From Paracoccaceae bacterium (lineage in GTDB: Bacteria > Pseudomonadota > Alphaproteobacteria > Rhodobacterales > Rhodobacteraceae), in the NCBI GenBank assembly GCA_027489375.1, contig JAIXZW010000021.1, forward strand, positions 186,001 to 250,000: 64,000 nucleotides of DNA, given 5' to 3'. Each line of letters opens with the position of its first letter. Within the stretch, counting starts at the first letter, position 1. The notes beneath the pieces are model-generated. The model ran no database searches. It was not told the DNA's origin and saw only the letters and a program-made list of their open reading frames with translations. Positions 23,737 through 32,079 of this stretch are shown piece by piece. The translations under genes and the position numbers were made by a program.

Positions 23737-23783
23737 CTGTCACAACGGCTTCCTGGCGTGACAGGGATCACCCCAATGGAGCA
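23737..23783 (+). promoter_or_regulatory. SAM/SAH riboswitch controlling metK
   Basis: CTGTCAC (23737-23743) pairs with GTGACAG (23758-23764) around AACGGCTTCCTGGC. This is followed by GGATCACCCCAATGGAGCA, in which TGGA can form a pseudoknot with TTCC of the loop. Both segments match my memory of the Rhodobacterales SAM/SAH class found upstream of metK. The pseudoknot would hide the GGAG Shine-Dalgarno sequence, so ligand binding is expected to block translation of S-adenosylmethionine synthetase. Confidence 0.9.
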
Positions 23784-23790
23784 CGACCCC

Positions 23791-24960
23791 ATGTCCCGTA
23801 AAAATTATGTCTTCACCTCCGAATCCGTTTCGGAGGGGCACCCCGACAAGGTGTGCGACCGTATCTCTGACGCCGTTCTGGACGCCTTTCTGACCGAAGA
23901 GCCGAATGCGCGTGTGGCCTGTGAAACCTTTGCCACGACCAATACGGTCGTCGTGGGCGGGGAAGTGGGTCTGTCGACCGAAGCCAAGACCAAGGCAATG
24001 CTTGCCCGCGTCGAGGGGATCGTGCGCGATTGCGTGCGCGACATCGGCTACGAGCAGGACAAGTTCCATTGGAACACGCTCAAGGTCCATAACTTCCTGC
24101 ACGAGCAATCGGCCCATATCGCGCAAGGCGTGGACCGTGACGGCGCAGGCGATCAGGGCATCATGTTCGGCTATGCCTGCCGCGAGACGCCCGAGCTGAT
24201 GCCCGCGCCGATCCAGTATTCGCACGCCATCCTGCGCCGTCTGGCCGAGGTGCGCAAATCCGGCAAGGAACCGACGCTCGGCCCCGACGCCAAGTCGCAA
24301 CTGTCGCTGCGCTACGAGGATGGCAAGCCCGTCGAGGTGACGTCCATCGTGCTCTCGACCCAGCACATGCACGAAAGCCAGACGAGCGCGGATATCCGCG
24401 CCATCGTGGAACCCTATATCCGCGAAATCCTGCCCTCGGGCTGGATCTCGGACAAGACGGAGTGGTGGGTGAACCCCACCGGCACCTTCGTCATCGGCGG
24501 GCCGGACGGGGATGCGGGGCTGACGGGGCGCAAGATCATCGTTGACACCTATGGTGGCGCGGCCCCGCATGGCGGGGGTGCCTTCTCGGGCAAGGACCCG
24601 ACCAAGGTGGACCGTTCGGCGGCCTATGCGGCGCGGTATCTGGCGAAGAACGTCGTCGCCGCAGGGCTGGCGGATCGCTGCACGCTGCAGGTGTCCTATG
24701 CCATCGGCGTGGCCAAGCCGCTGTCGATCTATGTCGACACGCATGGCACGGGCGCGGTCGATGCCGCCGCCATCGAGCGGGCCGTGGCCGAGTGCATGGA
24801 CCTGACCCCGCGCGGCATCCGCGAAAAGCTGGGCCTGAACAAGCCGATCTATGCCCGCACCAGCGCCTATGGCCATTTCGGCCGCGCGCCCGAGGCGGAT
24901 GGCGGTTTCTCGTGGGAGAAGACCGATCTCGTCGAGGCCTTGAAGACGGCCGTCAAGTAA
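23791..24960 (+). CDS. metK: S-adenosylmethionine synthetase
   Basis: 389 residues. It makes SAM from methionine and ATP. Landmarks are [16 protein letters not shown] at the N-terminus, [10 protein letters not shown] (here [16 protein letters not shown]) and [19 protein letters not shown]. The ATG at 23791 lies nine bases behind the GGAG of the riboswitch and is preferred over the ATG at 23776, which falls inside the riboswitch fold. A strong terminator follows the stop codon. It is the last gene of the miaB-to-metK group but has its own control. Confidence 0.96.
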   Translation: MSRKNYVFTSESVSEGHPDKVCDRISDAVLDAFLTEEPNARVACETFATTNTVVVGGEVGLSTEAKTKAMLARVEGIVRDCVRDIGYEQDKFHWNTLKVHNFLHEQSAHIAQGVDRDGAGDQGIMFGYACRETPELMPAPIQYSHAILRRLAEVRKSGKEPTLGPDAKSQLSLRYEDGKPVEVTSIVLSTQHMHESQTSADIRAIVEPYIREILPSGWISDKTEWWVNPTGTFVIGGPDGDAGLTGRKIIVDTYGGAAPHGGGAFSGKDPTKVDRSAAYAARYLAKNVVAAGLADRCTLQVSYAIGVAKPLSIYVDTHGTGAVDAAAIERAVAECMDLTPRGIREKLGLNKPIYARTSAYGHFGRAPEADGGFSWEKTDLVEALKTAVK

Positions 24961-24981
24961 GACGCCACGAAACTGGCCAAG

Positions 24982-25015
24982 CGGCGCGCGGGGAAACCTG
25001 CGCGCCGTTTTGCTT
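24982..25015 (+). terminator. Rho-independent terminator after metK
   Basis: CGGCGCGC (24982-24989), loop GGGGAAACCT, GCGCGCCG (25000-25007), then TTTTGCTT. A perfect 8-base stem with a T-rich tail. Confidence 0.8.
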
Positions 25016-25046
25016 ATGGGCCACTTCGGCTTCAGGCAAAGAGTCA

Positions 25047-25201
25047 GGGGGGCTGCCGCCCCCCTCGGCCTTGCGGCCTCACCCCCTGCGAGTATTTGGG
25101 CAAAGGTGAAAGGGGAGGGCGCGGCTTTGTCCCTTTCACGCTTGCTCAAATATCCTCGGGGGGAGGCTCGCTTGCGAGCCGCGGGGGGCAGACGGCCCCC
25201 C
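25047..25201. repeat. Family-1 palindromic repeat, inverted pair
   Basis: The reverse copy (25047-25100) has inner stem GGCC/GGCC with TTGC. The forward copy (25146-25201) has the longer stem GGCTCGC/GCGAGCC. Linkers GGCAAAGGTGAAAGG and CCTTTCACGCTTGC are nearly complementary. It lies between metK and queF. Confidence 0.85.
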
Positions 25202-25286
25202 GTTTCGCGGCGGACTGACGGGGGCGGCGTTGGCCTTTCGGGGGCTTCGTGCTAGCAAGGCGGCCTCTGCTTGAGGAGCCTTGCCC

Positions 25287-25751
25287 ATGACCATCACCGA
25301 TGTTTCCGGCCTGACGCAGCTTGGGGCCGCGACCGGCCTTCCCGACAGCCCCGATTTGGCCGAGCTGGAGCGGGTGCCTGCGGGGCATGCGGGCACCAAT
25401 TACGTGGTGCGCTTCACGGCACCCGAGTTCACCTCGCTTTGTCCGATGACGGGGCAGCCGGATTTCGCGCATATCGTGATCGACTACGTGCCGCGCGACT
25501 GGCTGGTGGAGAGCAAGTCGCTGAAGCTTTACCTCCATTCCTTCCGCAATCACGGGGCGTTCCACGAGGATTGCACGCTCGACATCGCCAAGCGGCTGGT
25601 GGCGCTGCTCGATCCGGTCTGGTTGCGGATCGGGGCCTATTGGTATCCGCGTGGCGGCATCCCTATCGACGTCTTCTGGCAGACCGGCGCACCGCCCGAG
25701 GGGGTATGGATTCCCGATCAGGGGGTTGCGCCCTATCGGGGGCGGGGCTGA
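25287..25751 (+). CDS. queF: NADPH-dependent 7-cyano-7-deazaguanine (preQ0) reductase
   Basis: 154 residues, the short unimodular type. It reduces the nitrile of preQ0 to the amine preQ1 in queuosine synthesis. The catalytic cysteine lies in [12 protein letters not shown], the motif [14 protein letters not shown] is the QueF signature, and FHEDC follows. The start at 25287 has GAGGAG upstream. The other queuosine genes are not in this window. No preQ1 riboswitch is visible in the 85 bases before it. The stop overlaps the start of the next gene. Confidence 0.93.
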   Translation: MTITDVSGLTQLGAATGLPDSPDLAELERVPAGHAGTNYVVRFTAPEFTSLCPMTGQPDFAHIVIDYVPRDWLVESKSLKLYLHSFRNHGAFHEDCTLDIAKRLVALLDPVWLRIGAYWYPRGGIPIDVFWQTGAPPEGVWIPDQGVAPYRGRG

Positions 25752-26188
25752 TGGGGATCGGGGCGCCGCCCTCGCCCTGGGCGGCGGGGATGGCGGAGAT
25801 GATGGTGACGGATCATCCGGCCTCGGTCGCCTTCTGGTGCGGGGTGCTGGGGTTCGGCGTGGCCTTCGAGCGGCCGGCGCAGAAGCTGTCCTGTCTGGCG
25901 CATCCCGACGGGGCGCAGGTGATGCTCTACGAGCGGGACGGGGATTGGGAGACGGGGCCGATGGAGCGCCCCTTTGGCCGCGGGCTGGTGGTGCAGGTCT
26001 ATGTGACCGATGCCGTGGCCGCGGCGGCGCGGGTGCGGGCGGCGGGCGTGCCGTTCTACGTCGAGCCGCGCGAGAAGTGGCGCGACTGGGGCGACCGTCT
26101 TGGCGGGCAGCGCGAGTTTCTGGTGCAGGACCCTGACGGATATCTTGTGATGGTGGCCGAGCGGATCGGCGAGCGGCCCCTGGCCTGA
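25751..26188 (+). CDS. VOC superfamily protein (bleomycin-resistance type)
   Basis: 145 residues. One VOC module pair: EMMVTDHPASVAFWCGVLGFGVAFERP in the first half and QREFLVQDPDGYLVMVAERIG in the second, ending with the usual metal-ligand glutamate region. It starts at the ATG overlapping the queF stop (TGATG), so it is translationally coupled to queF. The substrate is unknown, and no link to queuosine is established. Confidence 0.8.
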   Translation: MGIGAPPSPWAAGMAEMMVTDHPASVAFWCGVLGFGVAFERPAQKLSCLAHPDGAQVMLYERDGDWETGPMERPFGRGLVVQVYVTDAVAAAARVRAAGVPFYVEPREKWRDWGDRLGGQREFLVQDPDGYLVMVAERIGERPLA

Positions 26189-26255
26189 CCGTTTGGAGGG
26201 TTGACCGCCGGAAGGGTTGCGACTACCCCCTCGCGCCGGAAAAAGGATGCCCGCC

Positions 26256-26978
26256 ATGACCGATGCGCCGAAGCCCGAAGCGACCGGAACCGCCCCGCAG
26301 CGGCGCAATTTCTATGGCCGCGTGCATGGCAAGACGCTGCGCGACAGCCAGAAGGCCTATCTGGCCGAGGATCTGGCCAAGCTGTCCCTGTCCGGCGTCA
26401 CGGTCGAGGAGAACCCCGCGCGGGCCGTGTTGGACCCGAAGGCGGTGTTCGGGGACGTGCCGCTCTGGCTTGAAGTCGGCTTCGGCGGGGGCGAGCATCT
26501 GGTGCATATGGCGGCGCGCTATCCCGGCATCGGGATCATCGGCTGCGAGCCTTTCGTCAACGGGATCGCCATGCTTCTGGGCAAGATCAGGAAGGCGGGG
26601 GTGGAAAACCTGCGCATCCATCCCGGCGATGTGCGCGACCTGTTCGACGTGTTGCCCGATGCCTGTCTGGACAAGGTCTTCCTGAATTACCCCGACCCGT
26701 GGCCCAAGGCGCGGCACCATCGGCGGCGCTTCGTGACGCAGGGCTATTTGCAGGCTTTGGCGCGGGTGATGAAGCCGGGGGCCGAGTTCCGCGTGGCGAC
26801 CGACATTCCCGATTACGTGCGCCAGACGCTGGAAGAGGTGCCGCAGGCGGGTTTCGCGCTGGAGCGGCAGGCGGGGCTTGGGCAGGCATGGGACGACTGG
26901 CTGTCGACCCGCTACGAGCAGAAGGCCCTGCGCGAGGGGCGCGATCCGCATTACCTGACCTTCCGCCGCGCGGGATAA
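26256..26978 (+). CDS. trmB: tRNA (guanine-N7)-methyltransferase
   Basis: 240 residues. It methylates G46 of tRNA. The SAM-binding loop is LEVGFGGGEHLVHMA and the catalytic/RNA-binding motif NYPDPWPKARHHRRR is the TrmB signature, followed by ATDIPDYVRQ. The N-terminus YGRVHGKTLRDSQK is typical for alphaproteobacteria. The ATG at 26256 (MTDAPKP) has AAAGG eight bases upstream. The ATG at 26247 would sit on the Shine-Dalgarno itself. Confidence 0.93.
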   Translation: MTDAPKPEATGTAPQRRNFYGRVHGKTLRDSQKAYLAEDLAKLSLSGVTVEENPARAVLDPKAVFGDVPLWLEVGFGGGEHLVHMAARYPGIGIIGCEPFVNGIAMLLGKIRKAGVENLRIHPGDVRDLFDVLPDACLDKVFLNYPDPWPKARHHRRRFVTQGYLQALARVMKPGAEFRVATDIPDYVRQTLEEVPQAGFALERQAGLGQAWDDWLSTRYEQKALREGRDPHYLTFRRAG

Positions 26979-26982
26979 GCCG

Positions 26983-27960
26983 TCAGGCGGGGATGGCCCA
27001 GGCCTCTCCGGCGTGAAGGGCGCGGAAACGGTCGGGCGGGATGCCCTTGGCGGCGAGCGCCTGCCCCAGCGCGTCGGGCGGGGCTTCGCGGGCTTCGTCG
27101 GTCAGTTGGAAGGTGCCCCAGTGGTGGCCGATGGCGTGGGCTGCGCCGAGGAGTTCGAAGCCTTCGACCGCCTCGAACGGGTCCTGATGCTGGTCGCGCA
27201 TGAACCAGCGGGGTTCGTAGGCACCCACGGGCAGGATGGCGAGGCGGGGCGCACCGTGGCGGGCGCGGAGGTTGCGGTAGGGTCGGCCCTGATCGAAACC
27301 CGTGTCGCCGATGTGGACGATCCGGCCTGCGGGCGTGTCGAGCAGGAAGGCCGCCCAGAGCGCCATCGACCGGTCCCGCATCCCCCGCGCCGACCAGTGG
27401 TGGCAGGGTTCGAGATGCAGCGTCAGATGGGCAAGCGGCAGCGCAGCACCCCAGTCGCCCGCGGCCATGCGCATGGCGGGGATCGCCTTTGCGACGATGG
27501 AATCGTTGCCGAGCGGGGTCAGCAAGAGCGGGTCATGCGCGGCGTGGAGGCGGCGCAGCGTGGCAAGGTCGAGGTGGTCGTAATGGTTGTGCGACAGGAG
27601 CACCGCGTCGATCGGGGGCAGGTCGGCAAAGGCGATGCCGGGGGCGGCGGCGCGTCTGGGTCCGGCGAAGCTGACGGGGCTGGCGCGGTCTGACCAGACG
27701 GGATCGGTCAGGATGTTCAGCCCTGCCACCTGTATCAGCAGCGTGGCGTGGCCGATCATGGTGACGGTCAGGTCGTCGATGCGCGGCGCGGGTTTCGCGG
27801 GGGTGACGGGGACCTGCACGGGCCATTGCTGCCGCGCGCCGTTCCTTTGCCAGCGGAGCATGTCGCGGAAACCCTTTGGCGCGGCTCCCCCGGGGTTGAA
27901 GAAGCGCAACCCGTCGAAATGGTCCGAGACGGGGCCGGAGTGGTAGGGGTTCTTGCGCAT
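26983..27960 (-). CDS. Metallo-beta-lactamase fold hydrolase (NAPE-PLD/UlaG-like)
   Basis: 325 residues, cytoplasmic. The metal-binding core is HNHYDHLD, followed by a histidine in [10 protein letters not shown], an aspartate in HIGDTGFD, and a final histidine in [17 protein letters not shown]. The opening [19 protein letters not shown] is characteristic of the subfamily related to N-acyl-phosphatidylethanolamine phospholipase D. A phospholipid-hydrolysing role is possible but unproven. It ends four bases from the trmB stop in convergent orientation. Confidence 0.82.
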   Translation of the reverse strand: MRKNPYHSGPVSDHFDGLRFFNPGGAAPKGFRDMLRWQRNGARQQWPVQVPVTPAKPAPRIDDLTVTMIGHATLLIQVAGLNILTDPVWSDRASPVSFAGPRRAAAPGIAFADLPPIDAVLLSHNHYDHLDLATLRRLHAAHDPLLLTPLGNDSIVAKAIPAMRMAAGDWGAALPLAHLTLHLEPCHHWSARGMRDRSMALWAAFLLDTPAGRIVHIGDTGFDQGRPYRNLRARHGAPRLAILPVGAYEPRWFMRDQHQDPFEAVEGFELLGAAHAIGHHWGTFQLTDEAREAPPDALGQALAAKGIPPDRFRALHAGEAWAIPA

Positions 27961-28052
27961 CTGCGGGCCTTTGGCGGGGGTGCTCTTGGCATATGGGGGC
28001 GGGTCGGGGCGGGTCAAATGGTTTGGCGCCTTCTTTGCCCCTTCACGCTCGT

Positions 28053-28106
28053 GCAAATATCCTCGGGGGAGGCGCGGCACGCGCCGTGGGGGGCAGACGG
28101 CCCCCC
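28053..28106 (+). repeat. Family-1 palindromic repeat, forward copy
   Basis: CAAATATCCTCGGGGG, inner stem GGCGCG-GCA-CGCGCC, GGGGGGCAGACGGCCCCCC. It lies in the divergent gap between the MBL hydrolase gene and aroA, so here it cannot be a simple terminator for either gene. Confidence 0.85.
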
Positions 28107-28205
28107 TGCGACGGTCGGGGCGCGCGCAAAGGGCGGGTGACGGGGTGCTTTCCCTCTCCGGTTCCTTGGGCTATCACGCGTGCCGATGCATTCGGGAGTG
28201 ACGAG

Positions 28206-29552
28206 ATGTCCGCACATGGTGAAGCCCAGCCGATGACCGCCCGCAAGTCCGGCCCGCTCAAGGGTCGGGCCGAGGTGCCGGGCGACAAGTCGATCAGCCA
28301 TCGGGCGCTTCTGTTCGGGGCGATGGCCGTGGGCGAGACCAGGATCACGGGGCTTCTGGAAGGGCAGGACGTGCTGGACACCGCCAAGGCGATGCGGGCC
28401 TTTGGCGCCGAGGTGACGCGGCACGGGCAGGGCGAATGGTCGGTGAACGGCGTGGGCGTGGGCGGGTTCCGCGAGCCTTCGGAAGTGATCGACTGCGGCA
28501 ATTCCGGCACCAGCGTGCGGCTGATCATGGGGTCGATGGCGACGACCGCGATGACGGCGACCTTTACGGGGGATGCCTCGCTTCGCAAGCGGCCGATGGG
28601 GCGGGTGACGGACCCCTTGTCGCTGTTCGGCGCGCGGGCCTACGGGCGGCAGGGCGGGCGGTTGCCGATGACGGTGGTGGGGGCGGCGAACCCCGTGCCG
28701 GTGCGCTATGCGCTGCCCGTCGCCAGTGCGCAGGTGAAGTCGGCGGTCCTGCTGGCGGGCCTCAACGCGCCGGGGCAGACCGTGGTGATCGAGAAAGAGC
28801 CGACGCGGGACCATTCGGAGCGGATGCTGCTGGGGTTCGGCGCGGAGTTGACGGTTGAAAAGTCGGCCGAGGGCAATGTCATCACCCTGACGGGGCGGCC
28901 CGAGTTGCGGCCCCAGACGGTTGCCGTGCCGCGCGATCCGTCCTCGGCGGCCTTTCCCACCTGTGCGGCGCTGATCGTCGAGGGGTCGGACATCACGGTT
29001 CCGGGCGTCAGCCAGAACCTGACGCGCAACGGGCTTTACCTGACGCTGGTCGAGATGGGCGCCGAGATCGAGTTCCAGAACCCGCGCGAAGAGGGCGGCG
29101 AGCCTGTGGCCGATCTGCGGGTGCGCTTCTCGCCCAACCTGAAGGGCATCGAGGTGCCGGAAGAGCGCGCGCCGAGCATGATCGACGAATATCCCGTCCT
29201 GTCGGTGGTCGCGGCCTTTGCGACCGGCAAGACCGTGATGCGCGGGGTGAAGGAGTTGCGGGTCAAGGAAAGCGACCGGATCGACGCGATGGCGCGCGGG
29301 CTTGAGGCGTGCGGCGTGCGGGTCGAGGAAGAGGAGGATGTCTTGATCGTCCACGGGCTTGGCGCGGGCGGGGTTCCGGGCGGGGCGACGGCGAAGACGC
29401 ATCTCGACCACCGGATCGCGATGAGTTTCCTTGTCTGCGGGATGGCGGCGAAGAAGCCGGTTTCGGTGGACGATGCCTCGCCCATCCTCACCTCTTTCCC
29501 GATCTTCGAGGGGTTGATGACGGGGCTTGGGGCGACGCTGGAGCGGGGCTGA
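28206..29552 (+). CDS. aroA: 3-phosphoshikimate 1-carboxyvinyltransferase, class II-like
   Basis: 448 residues. It makes EPSP from shikimate-3-phosphate and PEP in aromatic amino acid synthesis. The sequence carries the four segments used to define class II enzymes: GDKSIS, SAQVK, RDHSE and NLTR. It also resembles the well-known Agrobacterium CP4 enzyme over its length ([23 protein letters not shown]). At the position where CP4 has alanine (GNAAT) this protein has glycine (GNSGT). Other landmarks are [11 protein letters not shown] and [10 protein letters not shown]. The start at 28206 (MSAHGEAQ) follows GAG six bases upstream. It is followed by cmk, as in many genomes. Confidence 0.93.
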   Translation: MSAHGEAQPMTARKSGPLKGRAEVPGDKSISHRALLFGAMAVGETRITGLLEGQDVLDTAKAMRAFGAEVTRHGQGEWSVNGVGVGGFREPSEVIDCGNSGTSVRLIMGSMATTAMTATFTGDASLRKRPMGRVTDPLSLFGARAYGRQGGRLPMTVVGAANPVPVRYALPVASAQVKSAVLLAGLNAPGQTVVIEKEPTRDHSERMLLGFGAELTVEKSAEGNVITLTGRPELRPQTVAVPRDPSSAAFPTCAALIVEGSDITVPGVSQNLTRNGLYLTLVEMGAEIEFQNPREEGGEPVADLRVRFSPNLKGIEVPEERAPSMIDEYPVLSVVAAFATGKTVMRGVKELRVKESDRIDAMARGLEACGVRVEEEEDVLIVHGLGAGGVPGGATAKTHLDHRIAMSFLVCGMAAKKPVSVDDASPILTSFPIFEGLMTGLGATLERG

Positions 29553-29567
29553 CGCGTCCGGCGGTGC

Positions 29568-29624
29568 AGGGGGCATTCTGCCCCCTCGGGGCTTCGCCCC
29601 TTCACCCCCTGAGGATATTTGGGA
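29568..29624 (-). repeat. Family-1 palindromic repeat, reverse copy
   Basis: An AGGGGGCATTCTGCCCCCT terminal hairpin, inner stem GGGGC/GCCCC with a TTC loop, GAGGATATTT and the linker GGGAACAGATGA. The linker contains an ATG that could be mistaken for the cmk start. Confidence 0.8.
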
Positions 29625-29643
29625 ACAGATGAAGGGGCTTGCG

Positions 29644-30237
29644 GTGATCTTTACAGTGGCCATCGACGGGCCTGCGGCGGCAGGGAAGGGGACCATCGGG
29701 CGGGCGGTGGCGGCGCGGTTCGGGTTCGCGCATCTGGATACGGGGCTTTTGTATCGCGCCGTGGGGGCCAAGGGCGGTGATCCCGTTGCGGCGGCGGTCG
29801 GGCTGGTGCCTGCCGATCTGGAGCGCGGCGATCTGCGGTCGCTGGAAGCGGGGCAGGCGGCGAGCCGTGTGGCGGTGATACCGCAGGTGCGGGCGGCGCT
29901 GGTCGAATTCCAGCGGCGCTTCGCGCGGTCCGAGGGGGGCGCGGTGCTGGACGGGCGGGACATAGGCACCGTGATCTGCCCCGAGGCGGAGGTGAAGCTT
30001 TACGTCACCGCAAGCGCCGAGGTGCGGGCGCACCGGCGCTGGCTCGAGGTGGGCGGCGACGCGGGGCGCGTTCTGGCCGAGGTGAAGGAACGCGATGCTC
30101 GCGACATGGGGCGGTCGGATGCGCCCTTGCGTGCGGCGGAAGATGCCGTGGTGATCGACACGAGCGAGATGTCGGTGGACGAGGCCGTGGCGCGGGCCAT
30201 ATCGCTGGTGGCAGAGCGGATGGAGGGTGCGCGATGA
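29644..30237 (+). CDS. cmk: Cytidylate kinase
   Basis: 197 residues from the GTG at 29644 ([19 protein letters not shown]). It phosphorylates CMP and dCMP. The P-loop is GPAAAGKGT, and the CMP-binding/catalytic segments are [22 protein letters not shown] and [19 protein letters not shown] lies six bases before the GTG. An ATG at 29629 in the same frame belongs to the conserved end of the repeat (the same bases occur at 8899-8911, where no gene starts) and has no Shine-Dalgarno, so it is less likely. It is shorter than the E. coli enzyme. The stop overlaps the next gene's ATG. Confidence 0.9.
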   Translation: MIFTVAIDGPAAAGKGTIGRAVAARFGFAHLDTGLLYRAVGAKGGDPVAAAVGLVPADLERGDLRSLEAGQAASRVAVIPQVRAALVEFQRRFARSEGGAVLDGRDIGTVICPEAEVKLYVTASAEVRAHRRWLEVGGDAGRVLAEVKERDARDMGRSDAPLRAAEDAVVIDTSEMSVDEAVARAISLVAERMEGAR

Positions 30238-31010
30238 CGGGGATGCGGTTGCCGGAGTTGGAGGGGAAGGCCGTGCTGGTCACGGGTGCTTCCACGGGGA
30301 TCGGGGCGGCGGTGGCGCGGGCCTTTGCGGCGCAAGGTGCGCGGGTGGGCCTGCATTACAACGCGAGCGTCGAGGCGGCGGAGGCCTTGCGGGACGGGAT
30401 CGTGGCCGCGGGCGGCACGGTGGCGCTGATCCGGTCCGACATGTCCACGGGCGCGGGGGCGCGGGATGCGGTGGCGCAGATGGTCGCGGCCTTTGGCCGG
30501 CTGGACGGGCTGATCAACAACGCGGGCGGGATGGTGCGGCGGGTTCCCTATGCCGAGGCCACCGAGCAGGATTACGACGACATCATGGACCTGAACGCGC
30601 GGTCGGTGATCGTGGCGTCGCAGGCGGCCATCGCGCCGCTGAAGGCTGCCGGTGGCGGTTTCATCATCAACACGACCAGCGTGGCCGCACGCAACGGGGC
30701 GAGTGGCGGGGCGGGGCTTTACGGGTCGTCCAAGGCCTTCGTGCATAACGTCACGCGGGGGATGGCGAAGGAGCTGATCCCCTTTGGCATCCGCGTCAAC
30801 GCCGTGGCGCCCGGGGTGATCACCACGCCGTTTCACGAGCGCTATTCGACCAAGGCGCAGCTCGACGCGGCCCTGGCGACGATTCCGGCGGGGCGGCTGG
30901 GCGTGGCCGAGGACTGCGTGGGGGCTTACCTCTTCCTCGGCTGTGCGAGCCTCTCGGCCTATGTGATCGGGCAGGTGATCGAGGTGAATGGCGGGCAGTT
31001 GATGCCGTGA
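30234..31010 (+). CDS. Short-chain dehydrogenase/reductase
   Basis: 258 residues. Classical SDR: the nucleotide-binding loop is [16 protein letters not shown], the NNAG motif is in [11 protein letters not shown], the catalytic Ser/Tyr/Lys are in [22 protein letters not shown], and the end is [11 protein letters not shown]. The cofactor preference and substrate are unknown. The ATG overlaps the cmk stop (ATGA), so it is coupled to cmk. It is one of two SDR genes lying between cmk and rpsA, which are usually direct neighbours. Confidence 0.88.
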   Translation: MTGMRLPELEGKAVLVTGASTGIGAAVARAFAAQGARVGLHYNASVEAAEALRDGIVAAGGTVALIRSDMSTGAGARDAVAQMVAAFGRLDGLINNAGGMVRRVPYAEATEQDYDDIMDLNARSVIVASQAAIAPLKAAGGGFIINTTSVAARNGASGGAGLYGSSKAFVHNVTRGMAKELIPFGIRVNAVAPGVITTPFHERYSTKAQLDAALATIPAGRLGVAEDCVGAYLFLGCASLSAYVIGQVIEVNGGQLMP

Positions 31011-31028
31011 GCCTGCGCGTCGGGACGG

Positions 31029-31068
31029 CGGGGGTTTCACACCCCCGCACCCCCGCGGGATATTTGGG
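31029..31068 (-). repeat. Family-1 palindromic repeat, short reverse copy
   Basis: GGGGGTTTCACACCCCC hairpin, CACCCCCGCGGGATATTTGGG and the linker GCAAGTGTGAAAG. The two-stem part is reduced to one. It lies between the two SDR genes. Confidence 0.7.
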
Positions 31069-31138
31069 CAAGTGTGAAAGAGGCGCGCAGCGTTTCGGGC
31101 GGGCGGATGGAGCGGGGTTCGGGCAGGTGGCGATGGAC

Positions 31139-31795
31139 ATGCTGATCACGGGGGCCAATCGGGGGATCGGTCGGGCCTTGGCCGAGCGTGCCGCGAAGGG
31201 CGGGGCGCGGGTGGCGGGCACGCATCGGGGCGCGGCCGCGCCTGTGGTGGCGGGAGTCGAGTGGCTGTCGCTGGAGGTGACGGAGCCTGCATCGCATCGC
31301 GCCCTTGCCGCACGGTTGGCGGGACGGCCCATCGGGCTGCTGGTGTGCAACGCGGGCATCTACCGCGACGAGCATGACCGGCTGGACGACGGCTTCCCCG
31401 CCGAAGTCTGGGCCGAGACGCTGGCGGTCAATGTGACGGGGGTGTTCCTGTCCATCCAGTCGCTGTTGCCCAACATCCGCGCGGCGGGCGGCAAGATCGC
31501 CATCATCGCCTCGCAGATGGGGTCGGACACCAAGGCGCCGGGGGGCAGCTATATCTATCGCGCCTCGAAGGCGGCGGCGCTGAACCTTGGCCGCAATCTG
31601 GCGACGGACCTGCGGGGCGAGGGGATCGCCGTGGGCATCTACCATCCGGGCTGGGTGCGGACCGAGATGGGCGGGGCGGGGGCAGACATTTCGGAAGAGG
31701 AGGCGGCGGCGGGCCTTTTGCAGCGCTTCGCGCATCTGTCGGTGGCGACGACGGGGTGTTTCGAATGCTGGGACGGGCGGGCGCATCCGTTCTGA
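31139..31795 (+). CDS. Short-chain dehydrogenase/reductase
   Basis: 218 residues. The cofactor loop is ITGANRGIGRALAERAA, the NNAG equivalent is LLVCNAGIY, and the catalytic region is SQMGSDTKAPGGSYIYRASKAAALNLGRNLA. It resembles the short 'C-factor'-like SDRs. The ATG at 31139 (MLITGANRG) has AGGTGG eight bases upstream. The ATG at 31133 is too close to it. The gene lies between the first SDR gene and the rpsA promoter. Function unknown. Confidence 0.85.
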   Translation: MLITGANRGIGRALAERAAKGGARVAGTHRGAAAPVVAGVEWLSLEVTEPASHRALAARLAGRPIGLLVCNAGIYRDEHDRLDDGFPAEVWAETLAVNVTGVFLSIQSLLPNIRAAGGKIAIIASQMGSDTKAPGGSYIYRASKAAALNLGRNLATDLRGEGIAVGIYHPGWVRTEMGGAGADISEEEAAAGLLQRFAHLSVATTGCFECWDGRAHPF

Positions 31796-31821
31796 TGCGG
31801 GGTGTGGGGTGGCTTGCGCGT

Positions 31822-31842
31822 GGTGCGCAGCGCGTGCGCACC
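31822..31842. repeat. Family-2 repeat GGTGCGCA/TGCGCACC, copy 4
   Basis: The same 8-base stem as in the fabA-fabB gap, followed by the same CTACGGG as at 14587. It lies just downstream of the second SDR gene. Confidence 0.7.
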
Positions 31843-31916
31843 CTACGGGTTGGTCCCTGGCGTGGGGAAGGGTGCGCGTCCATCGCGCAGCTTTTCCGTG
31901 ATTTGCCCAAGAATTC

Positions 31917-31945
31917 TTGCGTGTGGCGCGTGAAGCGCGTATAGG
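31917..31945 (+). promoter_or_regulatory. rpsA promoter
   Basis: TTGCGT (31917-31922), 17 bases, TATAGG (31940-31945). The predicted leader is about 128 bases, long enough for the autoregulation known for S1 mRNA in other bacteria. Confidence 0.6.
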
Positions 31946-32079
31946 CCGCGCATCCTGAAGGGACCCGAGTCCTTTTTCACCGGTTTTCCGGTGCGAAATG
32001 GCTTTTCCCGAACGGGCCACCAAAGACCGGCGGAGACAACCGCATGGCCAGCAACATCTGATAAAGGAAAAACTCGCAC

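Noticed and set aside
25202-25286. preQ1 riboswitch before queF
   Set aside because: No H-type pseudoknot with the A-rich tail typical of preQ1 aptamers could be recognised.
28206-29552. Predicting glyphosate tolerance from aroA
   Set aside because: The deciding residue differs from the tolerant CP4 enzyme and sequence reading cannot settle the phenotype.
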